A stretch of DNA of 64,000 nucleotides from Paraburkholderia sediminicola (GCF_902859805.1 NZ_CADIKC010000010.1:62001-126000), one strand, 5' to 3'. Counted from the stretch's first letter, positions 25,016 through 34,434 are shown. Numbers and translations: made by a program. Notes: a model not told the origin generated them from the letters alone.

Positions 25016-26689
25016 ATGAGCGATAAATCGTCGGGCGAATATGAAGAACTGGTGTCAGGCGGCAGTCGCCACCACCAGATTTTTCCAACGCTGAATGAAA
25101 GACAGTTTGCACTATTGGAGAGGTACGGTGAGCGGCGCAGGCTGAACACGGGCGACGTGCTGTTCTCCGAAGGCGAACGGCACATTCCCATGTTCGCCAT
25201 CGTCTCAGGAACGATCGAGGCGACGAGAGGCTCAGGAGACGGTCTCCACGTGCTGGGCTCGCACGGTCCAGGCTGCTTCACTGGTGAGGTCGGAACACTT
25301 GCCGGCCGCGCCGCGGTTGCGTCGGCACGCGCCACCAGTGATTGCGAAGTCATCGTGATCGACGAGGAATCGCTGCGCGCGCTCGTCATCGCGGAAGCCG
25401 AATTGAGCGAAACGATCATGCGTGCGTTCATTCTGCGCCGAGTCGCTTTCATTCGGGATCAGAGCGGGGGGATTCTGGTCATTGGCAGTGCAGCGTCTGC
25501 GGCCACGTTCCGTCTTCGGCATTTTCTGAGCCGCAACGGTCAGCCATCGGCCTACTTCGATGTCGTCGAGCATGAGGAAGCGCGAGCGCTTCTCGAACGC
25601 AACGGCGCGACAGAAGCAGATATACCGGTGGTCATCACGCTACAAGGTCACGTTCTGAAGAGCCCGACCCACCGCGCCGTGGCCGATGCAGTTGGTCTCA
25701 GTCCCGACAAGCTGAATGGCGAGCGGTTCGATGTGGTCGTGGTGGGCGCCGGACCGGCAGGTCTTGCGGCCGCGGTATACGCGGCCTCGGAAGGCTTGAA
25801 GGTCGCGGTCCTCGACACCAAGGCGCCGGGTGGCCAGGCGGGCACCAGTTCAAAGATAGAAAATTACTTCGGGTTCCCAACGGGTATCTCGGGGCAGGCG
25901 CTTGCGGGCCGTGGCCTGTCGCAATGCCGTAAATTTGGCGCCGAAGTCGGTGTACCCATTGAGGCGCTCGGCATCGATTGCCAGGACGCACCGCCGTTTC
26001 ACATTCGGCTCAATTACGACGAGCACGTGTATGCCCGCGCCGTCGTCGTCGCGACTGGCGCGCGTTATCGGAAACCGCCGCTGGACCGCCTTGAGAATTT
26101 CGAGGGGCGTGGCGTTTACTACAGCGCCACGTTCATGGAAGCCGCGTTTTGCGCCAACGAAGAATTGATTATCGTCGGTGGCGGAAACTCAGCCGGTCAG
26201 GCAGCGGTTTTTCTCGCTGGATTTGCGCGGCATGTCCACATCGTGATTCGCGGTGACGGACTCGCTACGAGCATGTCGAATTATCTGATCCGACGGATCG
26301 ATGCGGCGTCCAACATAACCGTTCATCAGCGGACTCAGGTCGTGGAACTGTACGGCGATGAGCGGCTTGAATCGGTCAAATGGGACCGGCAAGGGCAGGT
26401 CGAACAAAAGCCGATCCGGCACGTCTTCCTGTTTCTCGGTGCGCAGCCCAGTACCGGCTGGCTCGGCGATTGTGTCGCGCTGGACAAGAACGGCTTCGTG
26501 CTCACCGGCACCGACGCACTTAAGGCGTGTCCGCCAGATCGTCCACCCCGATTTCTGGAGACGAGCCGGCAAGGCATCTTTGCCGTTGGCGACGTTCGCA
26601 GTGGTTCGGTGAAGAGGGTTGCAGCTGCTGTGGGAGAGGGCGCCGCTGTCCTCCAGTCGCTTCATGAATATCTGGCTCTGTATGAGTGA
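25016..26689 (+). CDS. cNMP-binding domain / thioredoxin-reductase-like flavoprotein fusion
   Basis: 557 aa from ATG 25016. Residues about 20-145 are a cyclic-nucleotide-binding-type domain (LNTGDVLFSEGERHIPMFAI, GPGCFTGEVGTLAGR). Residues about 155-230 are a small thioredoxin-like/linker segment (GILVIGSAASAATFRLRHFL). From about 245 there is an FAD domain (FDVVVVGAGPAGLAAAVYAA), then an NAD domain (ELIIVGGGNSAGQAAVFLA) and GIFAVGDVRSGSVKRVAAA. No CxxC redox pair is present, so it does not act as a classical thioredoxin reductase. Other fusions of this type are known; their role is unclear. Confidence 0.88.
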   Translation: MSDKSSGEYEELVSGGSRHHQIFPTLNERQFALLERYGERRRLNTGDVLFSEGERHIPMFAIVSGTIEATRGSGDGLHVLGSHGPGCFTGEVGTLAGRAAVASARATSDCEVIVIDEESLRALVIAEAELSETIMRAFILRRVAFIRDQSGGILVIGSAASAATFRLRHFLSRNGQPSAYFDVVEHEEARALLERNGATEADIPVVITLQGHVLKSPTHRAVADAVGLSPDKLNGERFDVVVVGAGPAGLAAAVYAASEGLKVAVLDTKAPGGQAGTSSKIENYFGFPTGISGQALAGRGLSQCRKFGAEVGVPIEALGIDCQDAPPFHIRLNYDEHVYARAVVVATGARYRKPPLDRLENFEGRGVYYSATFMEAAFCANEELIIVGGGNSAGQAAVFLAGFARHVHIVIRGDGLATSMSNYLIRRIDAASNITVHQRTQVVELYGDERLESVKWDRQGQVEQKPIRHVFLFLGAQPSTGWLGDCVALDKNGFVLTGTDALKACPPDRPPRFLETSRQGIFAVGDVRSGSVKRVAAAVGEGAAVLQSLHEYLALYE

Positions 26690-27035
26690 GGTCTAGCTGC
26701 GAGTGTCGGCAAAATAGCGTCCGTTCGGACCATGCAACGCCGTAGCGACACGTACTTCATGCGGGTGGTTACAACCAATGGTCGTAACCACTCCGCGTCA
26801 AAATCTGGACGACTTTCCGTCCATGCCGCATCAAGCGCATAGCCCGCGACAAAAGTACACAAATCCAGACAAACGGGTCGTGGACGGAAGAAATACTTCC
26901 GCTTAACATTCGCCCGTTCTTGTAAAAAACGGTAATACACGGTCGACATCAATAGTCGATTTGCCTGATCTCATCAACAGAGAGGCTTGGATTTCCGCCT
27001 GGCAATCGCTCTGAAAATCTGGAATTTCATAGTAG
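26690..27035. promoter_or_regulatory. gene-free region with a GTGGTTAC-N11-GTAACCAC dyad
   Basis: 346 bp with no supported gene. A perfect inverted repeat with 8-bp arms lies at 26765-26791, about 245 bp before the deacetylase start; its centre also contains a short ACCA/TGGT dyad. It may be an operator or a hairpin ending the upstream transcript. There is no T run to prove termination. Confidence 0.45.
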
Positions 27036-27896
27036 ATGAAATCGTCGATGGAATCGTTCGCTCTCTCGCTGCCGGTACTCATGTACCACCATGTTTCTGA
27101 GTCGAATGGCGCGCTGAATATCTCACCCCAGTGTTTCGAATCCCAGATGAACTGGCTGGCACGCAATGGATATGTCACGCTCACCGCGGATGAATTCGCG
27201 CGCTTCCTGCGCGGTGCGCCCATGCCCGAAAAATCGATTCTTTTGACATTCGACGACGGATACCTGGACAACTATATTCACGCGCATCCTTGTCTCGAGC
27301 GTTACGGTTTCAATGCTGTCATGTTTCTCGTGACTGGTCGCATTCATGACGGTCCAGTTCGGCCAGTCATGACAGCTCGCGCGGCCAGGAGCATGTCGCA
27401 CGCAGAGTGCGAGCAACGCGTCCAGGCGGGCCGATCGGACGATGTCACGGTGCGTTGGAGCGAGATCGAACTCATGCGAAAGGCCGGAACGTTTGAGTTC
27501 CATAGCCACACGCACAGTCATCGCCGCTGGGACATATTGTGCCGTGATCCGGTTAGCAAGCGGCATCGAATCGCACAGGATATCGAAATATCCAGATGTA
27601 TTCTGACCGAGCGCATCGGTGCGGTATCGACGCATCTGTGCTGGCCAGAAGGCTATTACGACGACGACTATGTCGAGGCTGCAAGAGCCGCCGGTTTCGA
27701 ATACCTGTACACAACGAGGAACACTCGCCGCAACAGCCCGGGTAGCGATCCATACGAGATTCATCGCATGGCGGACAACGGCAAGAGCGGGGAGTGGCTG
27801 GCGCGCAAGGTACGCCGCTATCAGCATCCACAGTGGGGCGCCGCTTATTACTGGTTCAAACGAGTTAGAGAACTCGGAAAGCGCGTGCGTTCATGA
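27036..27896 (+). CDS. polysaccharide deacetylase (NodB/CE4 family)
   Basis: 286 aa. CE4 signatures: LPVLMYHHVS at the N-terminus, SILLTFDDGYLDNY (catalytic and metal Asp) and FEFHSHTHSHRRWD (metal His). No signal peptide is visible, so it probably acts in the cytosol on a precursor, as LPS-core hexosamine deacetylases do, rather than as a periplasmic PgaB-like enzyme. It heads the cluster of RR, HK, GH8 and GT4 genes. Confidence 0.9.
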   Translation: MKSSMESFALSLPVLMYHHVSESNGALNISPQCFESQMNWLARNGYVTLTADEFARFLRGAPMPEKSILLTFDDGYLDNYIHAHPCLERYGFNAVMFLVTGRIHDGPVRPVMTARAARSMSHAECEQRVQAGRSDDVTVRWSEIELMRKAGTFEFHSHTHSHRRWDILCRDPVSKRHRIAQDIEISRCILTERIGAVSTHLCWPEGYYDDDYVEAARAAGFEYLYTTRNTRRNSPGSDPYEIHRMADNGKSGEWLARKVRRYQHPQWGAAYYWFKRVRELGKRVRS

Positions 27897-27927
27897 GGAT
27901 TCTCTACACGATGGACACTGCGTCGCC

Positions 27928-28626
27928 ATGCCAGACACACTCCTGTTGATCGAAGACGACCTTCCGCTCGCAGCACTGACGGCTGAGTTCTTGCGCTCTG
28001 AGAATTTCGAGGTTGCGATTGCTCACCGCGGCGACGTGGCTGTGAAGATGATCGATGCGGTACGCCCGGATCTGCTCGTTATGGACGTCATGCTGCCGGG
28101 CATGGATGGATTTTCCTTGTGCCGCGAGATTCGGTCCTCTTATTCGGGGCGGATTCTCATGATGACGGCACTGGACGAGGACGTAGAACAGTTGATGGGT
28201 TTCCATGTCGGCGCTGACGACTTTGTCGTCAAACCGATCGATCCTCTATTGCTCGTGGCCCGTATTCGCGCCTTGTTGCGAAGGGACATTCGCCGCCCCA
28301 AGCCTGGCCGGGTGTTCGACCACGCGTTTGGGCGTTTCCGGCTTGACCTCCATGCCCGAAGGGCCTGGCTGGACGATAAGGCCGTCGCGTTTTCGGTGGC
28401 GGAGTTCGACCTCCTGTCGATATTCGCTCGCCATGCCGGCACGCCGCTCAATCGGGACCAATTGCTCCAGAACCTCCGCGGCGTGGAGTACGACGGCCTC
28501 AATCGATCGATCGACATGCGTGTGTCGCGCCTGCGGAAAAAATTGGCGAACCTGCATTGCCCGGTGACGATCCGCACGATCACTACGCACGGCTACCTGT
28601 TTGCCGAGATGTCGGGCGAGGAGTAG
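27928..28626 (+). CDS. OmpR-family response regulator (RstA-like)
   Basis: 232 aa from ATG 27928; an upstream frame into the deacetylase gene is rejected. Receiver domain LLLIEDDLPLAALTAEFLRS, phospho-acceptor Asp in LLVMDVMLPGMDG and switch Lys in FVVKPIDP. The C-terminal winged helix runs from about 130 to 228, ending RTITTHGYLFAEM. It pairs with the kinase starting three bases later. Confidence 0.93.
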   Translation: MPDTLLLIEDDLPLAALTAEFLRSENFEVAIAHRGDVAVKMIDAVRPDLLVMDVMLPGMDGFSLCREIRSSYSGRILMMTALDEDVEQLMGFHVGADDFVVKPIDPLLLVARIRALLRRDIRRPKPGRVFDHAFGRFRLDLHARRAWLDDKAVAFSVAEFDLLSIFARHAGTPLNRDQLLQNLRGVEYDGLNRSIDMRVSRLRKKLANLHCPVTIRTITTHGYLFAEMSGEE

Positions 28627-28629
28627 TCC

Positions 28630-29925
28630 ATGCGGTTTTCACTGAGGCGTTGGTCGATCATTGCTATCGGCATTGGATGGACTGGCTCAATCCTTGGCCT
28701 GTTGTGGCTGTCGGCCTCCGCTGCGGTCGGCATCAGCGAGTACAGTTTCCGCCAGTTGATGACCGGTCCCGGCTACCTGCTTGCAGAGCAACTTCGACCG
28801 CTGTCGACGGCGCAGCGCGAGCAGCGGTTGATATCGCTTCGCCAGCGCTTCCAGTATCCGATCGAGCTAGTCGCGACCGACAGCGTTGAACTGCCGCCGC
28901 AAGCGCGCACCATGCTCCTGCACCAGCAGGCGGCACAGAATAGTGATGAGGAGATCGCCTACTTCTCACTCGACAACGACACGCTGATTCAGTTCGGACC
29001 GATGTGGGGCAGCGCTGCGCTGGTTGATGTACTAGGTTCTCCAGTTTTTCTTTTGACCGCTGTGGCCGCGAGTGCTCCCATCGTGGGTTTTTCGATCGCT
29101 GCCTGGCGTCGCAAACGACGATGGTGCCGCGACTTGCAGGAGATCACGGCCTGCCTTGCCGGCATGGTGCGATCGCCGGCCGTTATGCTGCCCGCCGTCG
29201 ACAGGGAATGGATGCCGCTGGTGCTCGCCATGCGCAAGCACGTCGAAGATCTGTCTGCCATGAACGAGCGTCACAAGGAGGTGTCGCAAGCGGTCTCGCA
29301 CGAGTTGCGTACCCCTCTTGCGCGGATGCGCTTTGCCATGATGCTGCTTGGCAGGAGCGAGGACGTCGCGACCCGGAGCCGTTTGCAAGAACGACTGCAA
29401 CTGGATGTTGACCGGCTCGAATCGCTCGTACGTGCGAGTCTGCGTTTCGCCAGACTGACCGATGCACCGGCGCGCATCGCCCGTGAACCCATCGCGGTTC
29501 TCACATGGCTGCAAGAAGAGCGCATGGATGTCGAGGACAAAGGACTTGTGATCGAAGTCACTGCACAACCTGAAAATCTCCAATTCATGGGCGACAGAGA
29601 CCTGCTGCATCTGATTGCACGCAATCTGTTTGAGAACGCGGTTGCGCATGGTCGTTCCCACGTCATTGTGAGGGCTCGCCTCGCCTCGACTCGACAGATG
29701 ATCCTGGCGGTCGAGGACGATGGCCCCGGCATTGCCGCGGAGGATCGCGAACGCGTGTTCGAACCTTTTGTCCGGCTCGCGCCTGGCGGGGAGGAGAGAG
29801 CGGGATTCGGGCTCGGACTCGCGCTGGTACGGCGGGCAGTTTATTTGCAAGGCGGCAGCATCGGCATTTCAACCAGTGCGTTGGGCGGTGCGTGCTTCCG
29901 CGTGACCCTGCCGTTGCCCGCATGA
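28630..29925 (+). CDS. sensor histidine kinase (RstB-like)
   Basis: 431 aa. Two membrane segments (about residues 9-35 and 135-160) flank a periplasmic sensor region of about 100 aa. H-box QAVSHELRTPLARMRF, N-box LFENAVAHG, G1 EDDGPGIAAEDR, G2 GFGLGLALV. Phosphorylates the preceding regulator. Its position inside a polysaccharide cluster suggests envelope sensing. Confidence 0.93.
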   Translation: MRFSLRRWSIIAIGIGWTGSILGLLWLSASAAVGISEYSFRQLMTGPGYLLAEQLRPLSTAQREQRLISLRQRFQYPIELVATDSVELPPQARTMLLHQQAAQNSDEEIAYFSLDNDTLIQFGPMWGSAALVDVLGSPVFLLTAVAASAPIVGFSIAAWRRKRRWCRDLQEITACLAGMVRSPAVMLPAVDREWMPLVLAMRKHVEDLSAMNERHKEVSQAVSHELRTPLARMRFAMMLLGRSEDVATRSRLQERLQLDVDRLESLVRASLRFARLTDAPARIAREPIAVLTWLQEERMDVEDKGLVIEVTAQPENLQFMGDRDLLHLIARNLFENAVAHGRSHVIVRARLASTRQMILAVEDDGPGIAAEDRERVFEPFVRLAPGGEERAGFGLGLALVRRAVYLQGGSIGISTSALGGACFRVTLPLPA

Positions 29926-30068
29926 CCCTGCGGTGTTTGCCCTGTTACTCGCGGTGACAACACTGCGTGTACCTGTCATTTATGCTCGTTTCAGACGTTG
30001 TGCGCTGACTGTGATGTTGACGCTGCGCTCGATCACAACTTATCTGCAACGAACCGACCAGGAATCTC

Positions 30069-31376
30069 ATGCGGGACATCAAATCAAAGTTCATGATTCT
30101 TTGTGCAACAGCGTGCCTCGGCGCCTGCGGCGGCGGAGAAGATGCCACTGCCAGATCCGAAGCGGGAAAGCGCAGCGTGCAGAAAGTCTTGACGGCACAG
30201 CCCTATGTCACGGGCTCGATCCTGCCCAACCACATTTCAGCGGCTGAGCGCGACAGCCAGGTGCAGGCATTCTACAAAGCATGGAAAACCAGGTACGTGG
30301 TGCAGGAATGCGGAGACGGGCGCTATTTCGTCAAGGTCAATGCGGATCACCGGCCTGTTGGCGGGGATACGGCGCCGAAGACAATCACCGTATCGGAAGC
30401 CCACGGTTACGGCATGTTGATCACCGTCATGATGGCGGCACATGACAACGACGCTCGCGATATCTTCGACGGTATGGTCCGGTATTTCCGCGACCACCCG
30501 GCGGAGTCGAGCCCGCATCTGATGGCCTGGAATCAGGTAGAAGGTTGCGCCAACTCGGCAGGCAGATTCCGCGGGAAAGTTAGTGCAACCGACGGTGATC
30601 TGGACATTGCGTATGCATTGTTGCTGGCCGACCGGCAATGGGGTAGCGACGGCGCAATCAACTATCGTCAGGAAGCGCGGGCGGTGATGCAAGCCATTCT
30701 GCAGTATGAAGTGCACCCCACTGGCAAACATCTGATGATCGGCGATTGGGCCGGAACAGATGGCGACCCGGCGATCGAGTACACGACACGTTCATCCGAT
30801 TTCATGCAATCGCACCTGAAGGCTTTCTTCACCGACAGTGGCGATGCAAGATGGCTGGCGGTGCGGGACCGAACCTATGTGATCGTCGGCGAGATCCAGC
30901 AGCACTACAGTTCGAAAACCGCGTTGATGCCGGACTTTATCGCCAACCTCGATGGGGAGCCCAAGCCGGCGAAGCCAAATTTGGTCGGAGACCCGAGGGA
31001 CGGCGAGTATTCGTGGAACGCGGCTCGCTATCCGTGGCGGGTCGGCATGGACTATCTGCTGTACGGCGAGCCGCGTGCGTTCAGTGCACTCGGCACGTTC
31101 AACCGTTGGGCGCGCTCCACCACGGCTGGAGACCCCGCGTCGTTCGCCAGTACCTACCATCTGAATGGCGTGCCTGTGGTAGCTGAGGGTAGGAACAGCC
31201 TGGCTTTTGTTTCCGCATTGGGCGTGTCGGCAATGATCCACGCGGACAACCAGGAATGGCTGAACGCGATCTGGGAAAACCTGCGTGGCCAGAGCCTGGA
31301 CAACAACGACTACTACGGCAATACGCTAAAGCTATTGTCGATGATCGTCATGTCGGGCGCCTGGTTGCAGCCCTGA
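30069..31376 (+). CDS. glycoside hydrolase family 8 lipoprotein (endoglucanase/chitosanase-like)
   Basis: 435 aa. Signal peptide with lipobox LGAC (Cys20). GH8 signatures: TVSEAHGYGMLITVMMAA with the catalytic acid Glu, SATDGDLDIAYALLLADRQW, and the C-terminal RYPWRVGMDYLLYGE. GH8 enzymes cleave beta-1,4 glucans or chitosan. With a deacetylase and glycosyltransferase as neighbours, it may trim a partly deacetylated surface polymer. AGGAA precedes the start. Confidence 0.9.
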   Translation: MRDIKSKFMILCATACLGACGGGEDATARSEAGKRSVQKVLTAQPYVTGSILPNHISAAERDSQVQAFYKAWKTRYVVQECGDGRYFVKVNADHRPVGGDTAPKTITVSEAHGYGMLITVMMAAHDNDARDIFDGMVRYFRDHPAESSPHLMAWNQVEGCANSAGRFRGKVSATDGDLDIAYALLLADRQWGSDGAINYRQEARAVMQAILQYEVHPTGKHLMIGDWAGTDGDPAIEYTTRSSDFMQSHLKAFFTDSGDARWLAVRDRTYVIVGEIQQHYSSKTALMPDFIANLDGEPKPAKPNLVGDPRDGEYSWNAARYPWRVGMDYLLYGEPRAFSALGTFNRWARSTTAGDPASFASTYHLNGVPVVAEGRNSLAFVSALGVSAMIHADNQEWLNAIWENLRGQSLDNNDYYGNTLKLLSMIVMSGAWLQP

Positions 31377-31485
31377 TGTAGTGAATGAAATCGCCGTACA
31401 GGTACTGCGTTGTCAGCGCTTGCAGTCTGGAGACCCGCGTACTACCGGCTCGAGTAAATCGGAAATTTTGAGGCGACCTGTTGCT

Positions 31486-32673
31486 ATGAAGATTCTCTAC
31501 ACCAACTTTCACACGGGTGATGGAGGCGGTCATACGACCTATATTCTCAACCTGGCTGCAGCACTGGGAGGGCGCCATCGCGTGACGATTGCGGCACCCC
31601 GCTCAAGCCGGCTCTATCTGTACGCGAGGCAGATTCCCGGTGTCGAAGTCGTTGCGATGGGTTTTCGCAATACGCTGACATCGATGATCGGAACCGGGCT
31701 GGCGCTGCGCCGTCTGATCGAAAAGAACGGTTTCGATATCGTGCACGTCAATGGCTCGGCGGATCATCGGATCGCGATGCTCGCGACGACGGGATTGGGC
31801 AGAGACAGCCCCTGTATCGTCTTTACGAAACACAATGATTTGCCTGCGAAGAGCGTGACCACATGGCTCAAAGGCACGTTGGGGACCGATTCGGTCATTT
31901 GTGTTTCAGCGTACACACGCCGCCGGCTGGCGCAAACGGTCTATGGACGCAAGGTTAATTGGGTTGTGCGGCACGGTATCGATCTCGGCCGCTTCGCACC
32001 TGTGAGTGCTGCTGCCGTTAGCAGGATTCGAAGCCGCTTTTTGCCCGGGATTCCAGAGGATGCGCTGGTAGTCGGCAGCATTGCGGGCATGGATGACAAC
32101 AAAGGCTGGCTGGACATGGTGACTGCTGTCGCCATGTTGCCCGATCCACTACGCAAGCGCGTCCGCATTGTTCTCGCGGGTCAGTTGCCCGATGCAACGC
32201 AGCGCTCAAGGGTGGCGGCACTGGGGATGACGCGGCAGGTGATCTACACCGGAATGCTTCGGGACGTTCGGCCGGCAGTCGCGCTTCTGGATGTGGGCTT
32301 TGTGCTTTCCCAGCGCGAGACGCTCTCATTCGCGTGCCGGGAGATGATGGCGATGGGTAAGCCGGTGATTGTCTCCGACACAGGCGGCCTTCCGGAGAAC
32401 GTAACCGCTGGCGAGGATGGGTGGCTTGTCCCGCCAGGTGGACACGGCTATATCGCGCAGCTTCTTATGCTTTTGCTGTGCAATCCGTCCGAGGTCGAGC
32501 GTGCCGGCGCCGCTGCACGTGCCAAGAGCGAGGCGGAGTTTTCATTGCAGACGTTCGCGGCCCGTACGGAGGCAGTTTACGTCGAGTGCCTATCAAGAGT
32601 CTCGCCGTTGGCAGCAGAAAAAGATCTTGCTCAACGGGTGGCGCGGGGGCGCACGGCCTCAAGCGCGTCGTAA
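31486..32673 (+). CDS. glycosyltransferase family 4 (GT-B)
   Basis: 395 aa from ATG 31486 with GAGG upstream. GT-B fold: ILYTNFHTGDGGGHTTYILN, VHVNGSADHRIAMLA, RHGIDLGRFAP, then the donor-site motif LSQRETLSFACREMMAMGKP (E-x7-E) and SDTGGLPENV. It transfers a nucleotide-sugar hexose or hexosamine to a growing glycan. Acceptor and sugar are not readable. Last gene of the polysaccharide cluster. Confidence 0.9.
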   Translation: MKILYTNFHTGDGGGHTTYILNLAAALGGRHRVTIAAPRSSRLYLYARQIPGVEVVAMGFRNTLTSMIGTGLALRRLIEKNGFDIVHVNGSADHRIAMLATTGLGRDSPCIVFTKHNDLPAKSVTTWLKGTLGTDSVICVSAYTRRRLAQTVYGRKVNWVVRHGIDLGRFAPVSAAAVSRIRSRFLPGIPEDALVVGSIAGMDDNKGWLDMVTAVAMLPDPLRKRVRIVLAGQLPDATQRSRVAALGMTRQVIYTGMLRDVRPAVALLDVGFVLSQRETLSFACREMMAMGKPVIVSDTGGLPENVTAGEDGWLVPPGGHGYIAQLLMLLLCNPSEVERAGAAARAKSEAEFSLQTFAARTEAVYVECLSRVSPLAAEKDLAQRVARGRTASSAS

Positions 32674-32744
32674 TTGAGCGAGTGTGCTGAACACGCCTGA
32701 CCACTGTGGCGCTCCAGAATCGAATCAATAACATCCAGTTACTT

Positions 32745-33092
32745 ATGAATTCACCACTGTCATCCAACGGCGCAGCGTATACAACTCGGGAAACCCGTGA
32801 CGGTGTCCCGCTGGCCTATATCAGCGAGAAGCTCGCGCACGCAATTGAAGATACCCATGCCGCCGGTCAGGCGCACCCGGAAATGCGCTTACGTCTTTCT
32901 CATGTGATGTATTCGCAGACCCTGGCGTTCCTCGCGCTTCACAACATGCTGGGCGCCGCCAATGACTCGGGCTTGCCGGACCGGTTGCTCGATCTGGAGC
33001 GCGAGGAACTCAGGAAATGGATCAACGCTGTCGTAAGCTATGGAGATCTGCTGGGCGCGGGCGACGTCGGAACGCGCAACAGTTCCTGTTAA
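32745..33092 (+). CDS. unknown 115-aa protein
   Basis: Start at ATG 32745; a GTG at 32706 would extend it. The sequence reads GVPLAYISEKLAHAIEDTHA and MRLRLSHVMYSQTLAFLALH, an all-helical soluble look. I do not recognise a family. It is the first of a run of small plus-strand genes to 34.4 kb. Confidence 0.55.
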   Translation: MNSPLSSNGAAYTTRETRDGVPLAYISEKLAHAIEDTHAAGQAHPEMRLRLSHVMYSQTLAFLALHNMLGAANDSGLPDRLLDLEREELRKWINAVVSYGDLLGAGDVGTRNSSC

Positions 33093-33201
33093 AGCAACGT
33101 TAGCGACCGGGAAGCCGGTGCGTGGTCATGTTTGAAGCGAGATCCGTATCGAGCAGCATGCAGCGTGCTACGATGCCTCGACGATCACGATGGAGACAGC
33201 C

Positions 33202-33471
33202 ATGTGGGACAAGATCGAACATAACGGATACGAAGTCTGGGTCCTGCCGATTCTTGCATACGGTCCCCCGGCCCCAACCACCTTGTGGCATTACTCGGCC
33301 TATATCTGCCGCCACGGTTCCGATGCCCATCTCGCCGGGCAGAGCTTTCGCTTCCAGGAACTTGTCGCCACGTTCGGCAGCGAAGAAGCAGCCCGCGAGG
33401 CTGGGTATGTCGAAGGCAAGCGGCGCGTCGACATGATGGTCGACGGCGGCACCGTTGCCGGTAACGGTTGA
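33202..33471 (+). CDS. unknown 89-aa protein
   Basis: Starts at ATG 33202 with GGAGA five bases upstream (an in-frame ATG at 33190 overlaps that site). It reads MWDKIEHNGYEVWVLPI, then a C-terminal EAAREAGYVEGKRRVDMMVD. No signal peptide or catalytic motif. It resembles small conserved proteins of Burkholderia; function unknown. Confidence 0.65.
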   Translation: MWDKIEHNGYEVWVLPILAYGPPAPTTLWHYSAYICRHGSDAHLAGQSFRFQELVATFGSEEAAREAGYVEGKRRVDMMVDGGTVAGNG

Positions 33472-33492
33472 TCACTGCGCTCGTTGTTCAAA

Positions 33493-33717
33493 ATGGAACT
33501 CTGGATTCAACCATGCGCACGGTGCGCTGATCTGTACGGGCAGCCGGCTCCCGCGGCTCCGCATGACGACCTGACACCCAACGGTGTCGGCGTAGTGAAG
33601 GATACGCGTGCAGAAGAGCATTACACCTGCGTGCGGTGCGGCGCCGTGTTTGCACGCATTCTCGCAGGTGCACCCACGCGGCAGATCTGGATGCTCCTGA
33701 ACGCGGGGCAGCACTGA
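33493..33717 (+). CDS. small zinc-ribbon-like protein (74 aa)
   Basis: Starts at ATG 33493. Two CxxC pairs, PCARCADLY near the N-terminus and YTCVRCGAVFAR near the C-terminus, suggest one zinc-ribbon fold. Function unknown; a second unrelated zinc ribbon follows at 33796. Confidence 0.65.
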   Translation: MELWIQPCARCADLYGQPAPAAPHDDLTPNGVGVVKDTRAEEHYTCVRCGAVFARILAGAPTRQIWMLLNAGQH

Positions 33718-33795
33718 TTCTCTCGCGCCGGAGAGTCGGCTAGCGGCTAGTATCCTTCATACGGGGATTCTTCGAAGATACCGACGGAGGCCGCT

Positions 33796-33975
33796 ATGTG
33801 GACCTGTCGAAACTGCAATGTGTCGTTCGACTTCGATCGAGTCGAGCCGGAACTGGATGGACAAGGATTCTTTTTCCTCTGTCCTGCCTGCGACTACCGC
33901 AACAAGCTGGTGGACTCAGGTCCAGACGCAACGGGGCGCCCGAAGCTTGTCCAGAGCGACGACGCGGTCTCGTGA
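33796..33975 (+). CDS. small zinc-ribbon protein (59 aa)
   Basis: Reads from ATG 33796 to TGA 33973-33975, with a perfect GGAGG ribosome site at 33785-33789. The protein begins MWTCRNCNVSFDFDRVEPEL and has a second pair in FFLCPACDYRNKL, i.e. CxxC-N-CxxC. This is typical of rubredoxin/zinc-ribbon fold proteins. Function unknown. Confidence 0.75.
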   Translation: MWTCRNCNVSFDFDRVEPELDGQGFFFLCPACDYRNKLVDSGPDATGRPKLVQSDDAVS

Positions 33976-34125
33976 CCAACGCTGCGAACACATTCCGCAG
34001 ACCATCGCGCTCAAGGCACGGCGCGTCGCCGTCGTAGATAATCCGGCAGGGAAATTGGCCGGTGAATCAGAAAGGGAAGCAGCGCATAATGGTTTGATCC
34101 CTTTGGCAGAATGATGGAGGCAGAT

Positions 34126-34434
34126 ATGGCTACGTTTGCTATAGACGCCATTCGCATCAATCCGGCGAACGACAGGATTACTCATGTGCGTTGGGCCCCC
34201 GTCGACCCGGCCACACGCGACTGGTTGTCCCCCACGTCGATAGTCGAGGTGGCCGAAGTCACGGCCGCGATCCGGCGGCGGAATGCTGTTTGGTCCCTTT
34301 TTACGCTCGGCGGCATACGGTTTCTGGGGCCTAAAATCGTGTCGGTTGCCCACGCCGACGGCCATGACGGGATTGACACCGATGTCCCTGGCGAGCACGT
34401 CGAAAAATGTATTGACGACCTGCCGCACGTTTGA
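34126..34434 (+). CDS. unknown 102-aa protein (DUF3892-like look)
   Basis: Starts at ATG 34126 with GGAGG upstream. The N-terminus ATFAIDAIRINPANDRITHV followed by RW, a mid WLSPTSIVEVAEVTAAI, and SLFTLGGIRFLGPKIVSV suggest a small beta-rich domain. Similarity to DUF3892 is from pattern only. It is in the run of small genes. Confidence 0.6.
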   Translation: MATFAIDAIRINPANDRITHVRWAPVDPATRDWLSPTSIVEVAEVTAAIRRRNAVWSLFTLGGIRFLGPKIVSVAHADGHDGIDTDVPGEHVEKCIDDLPHV

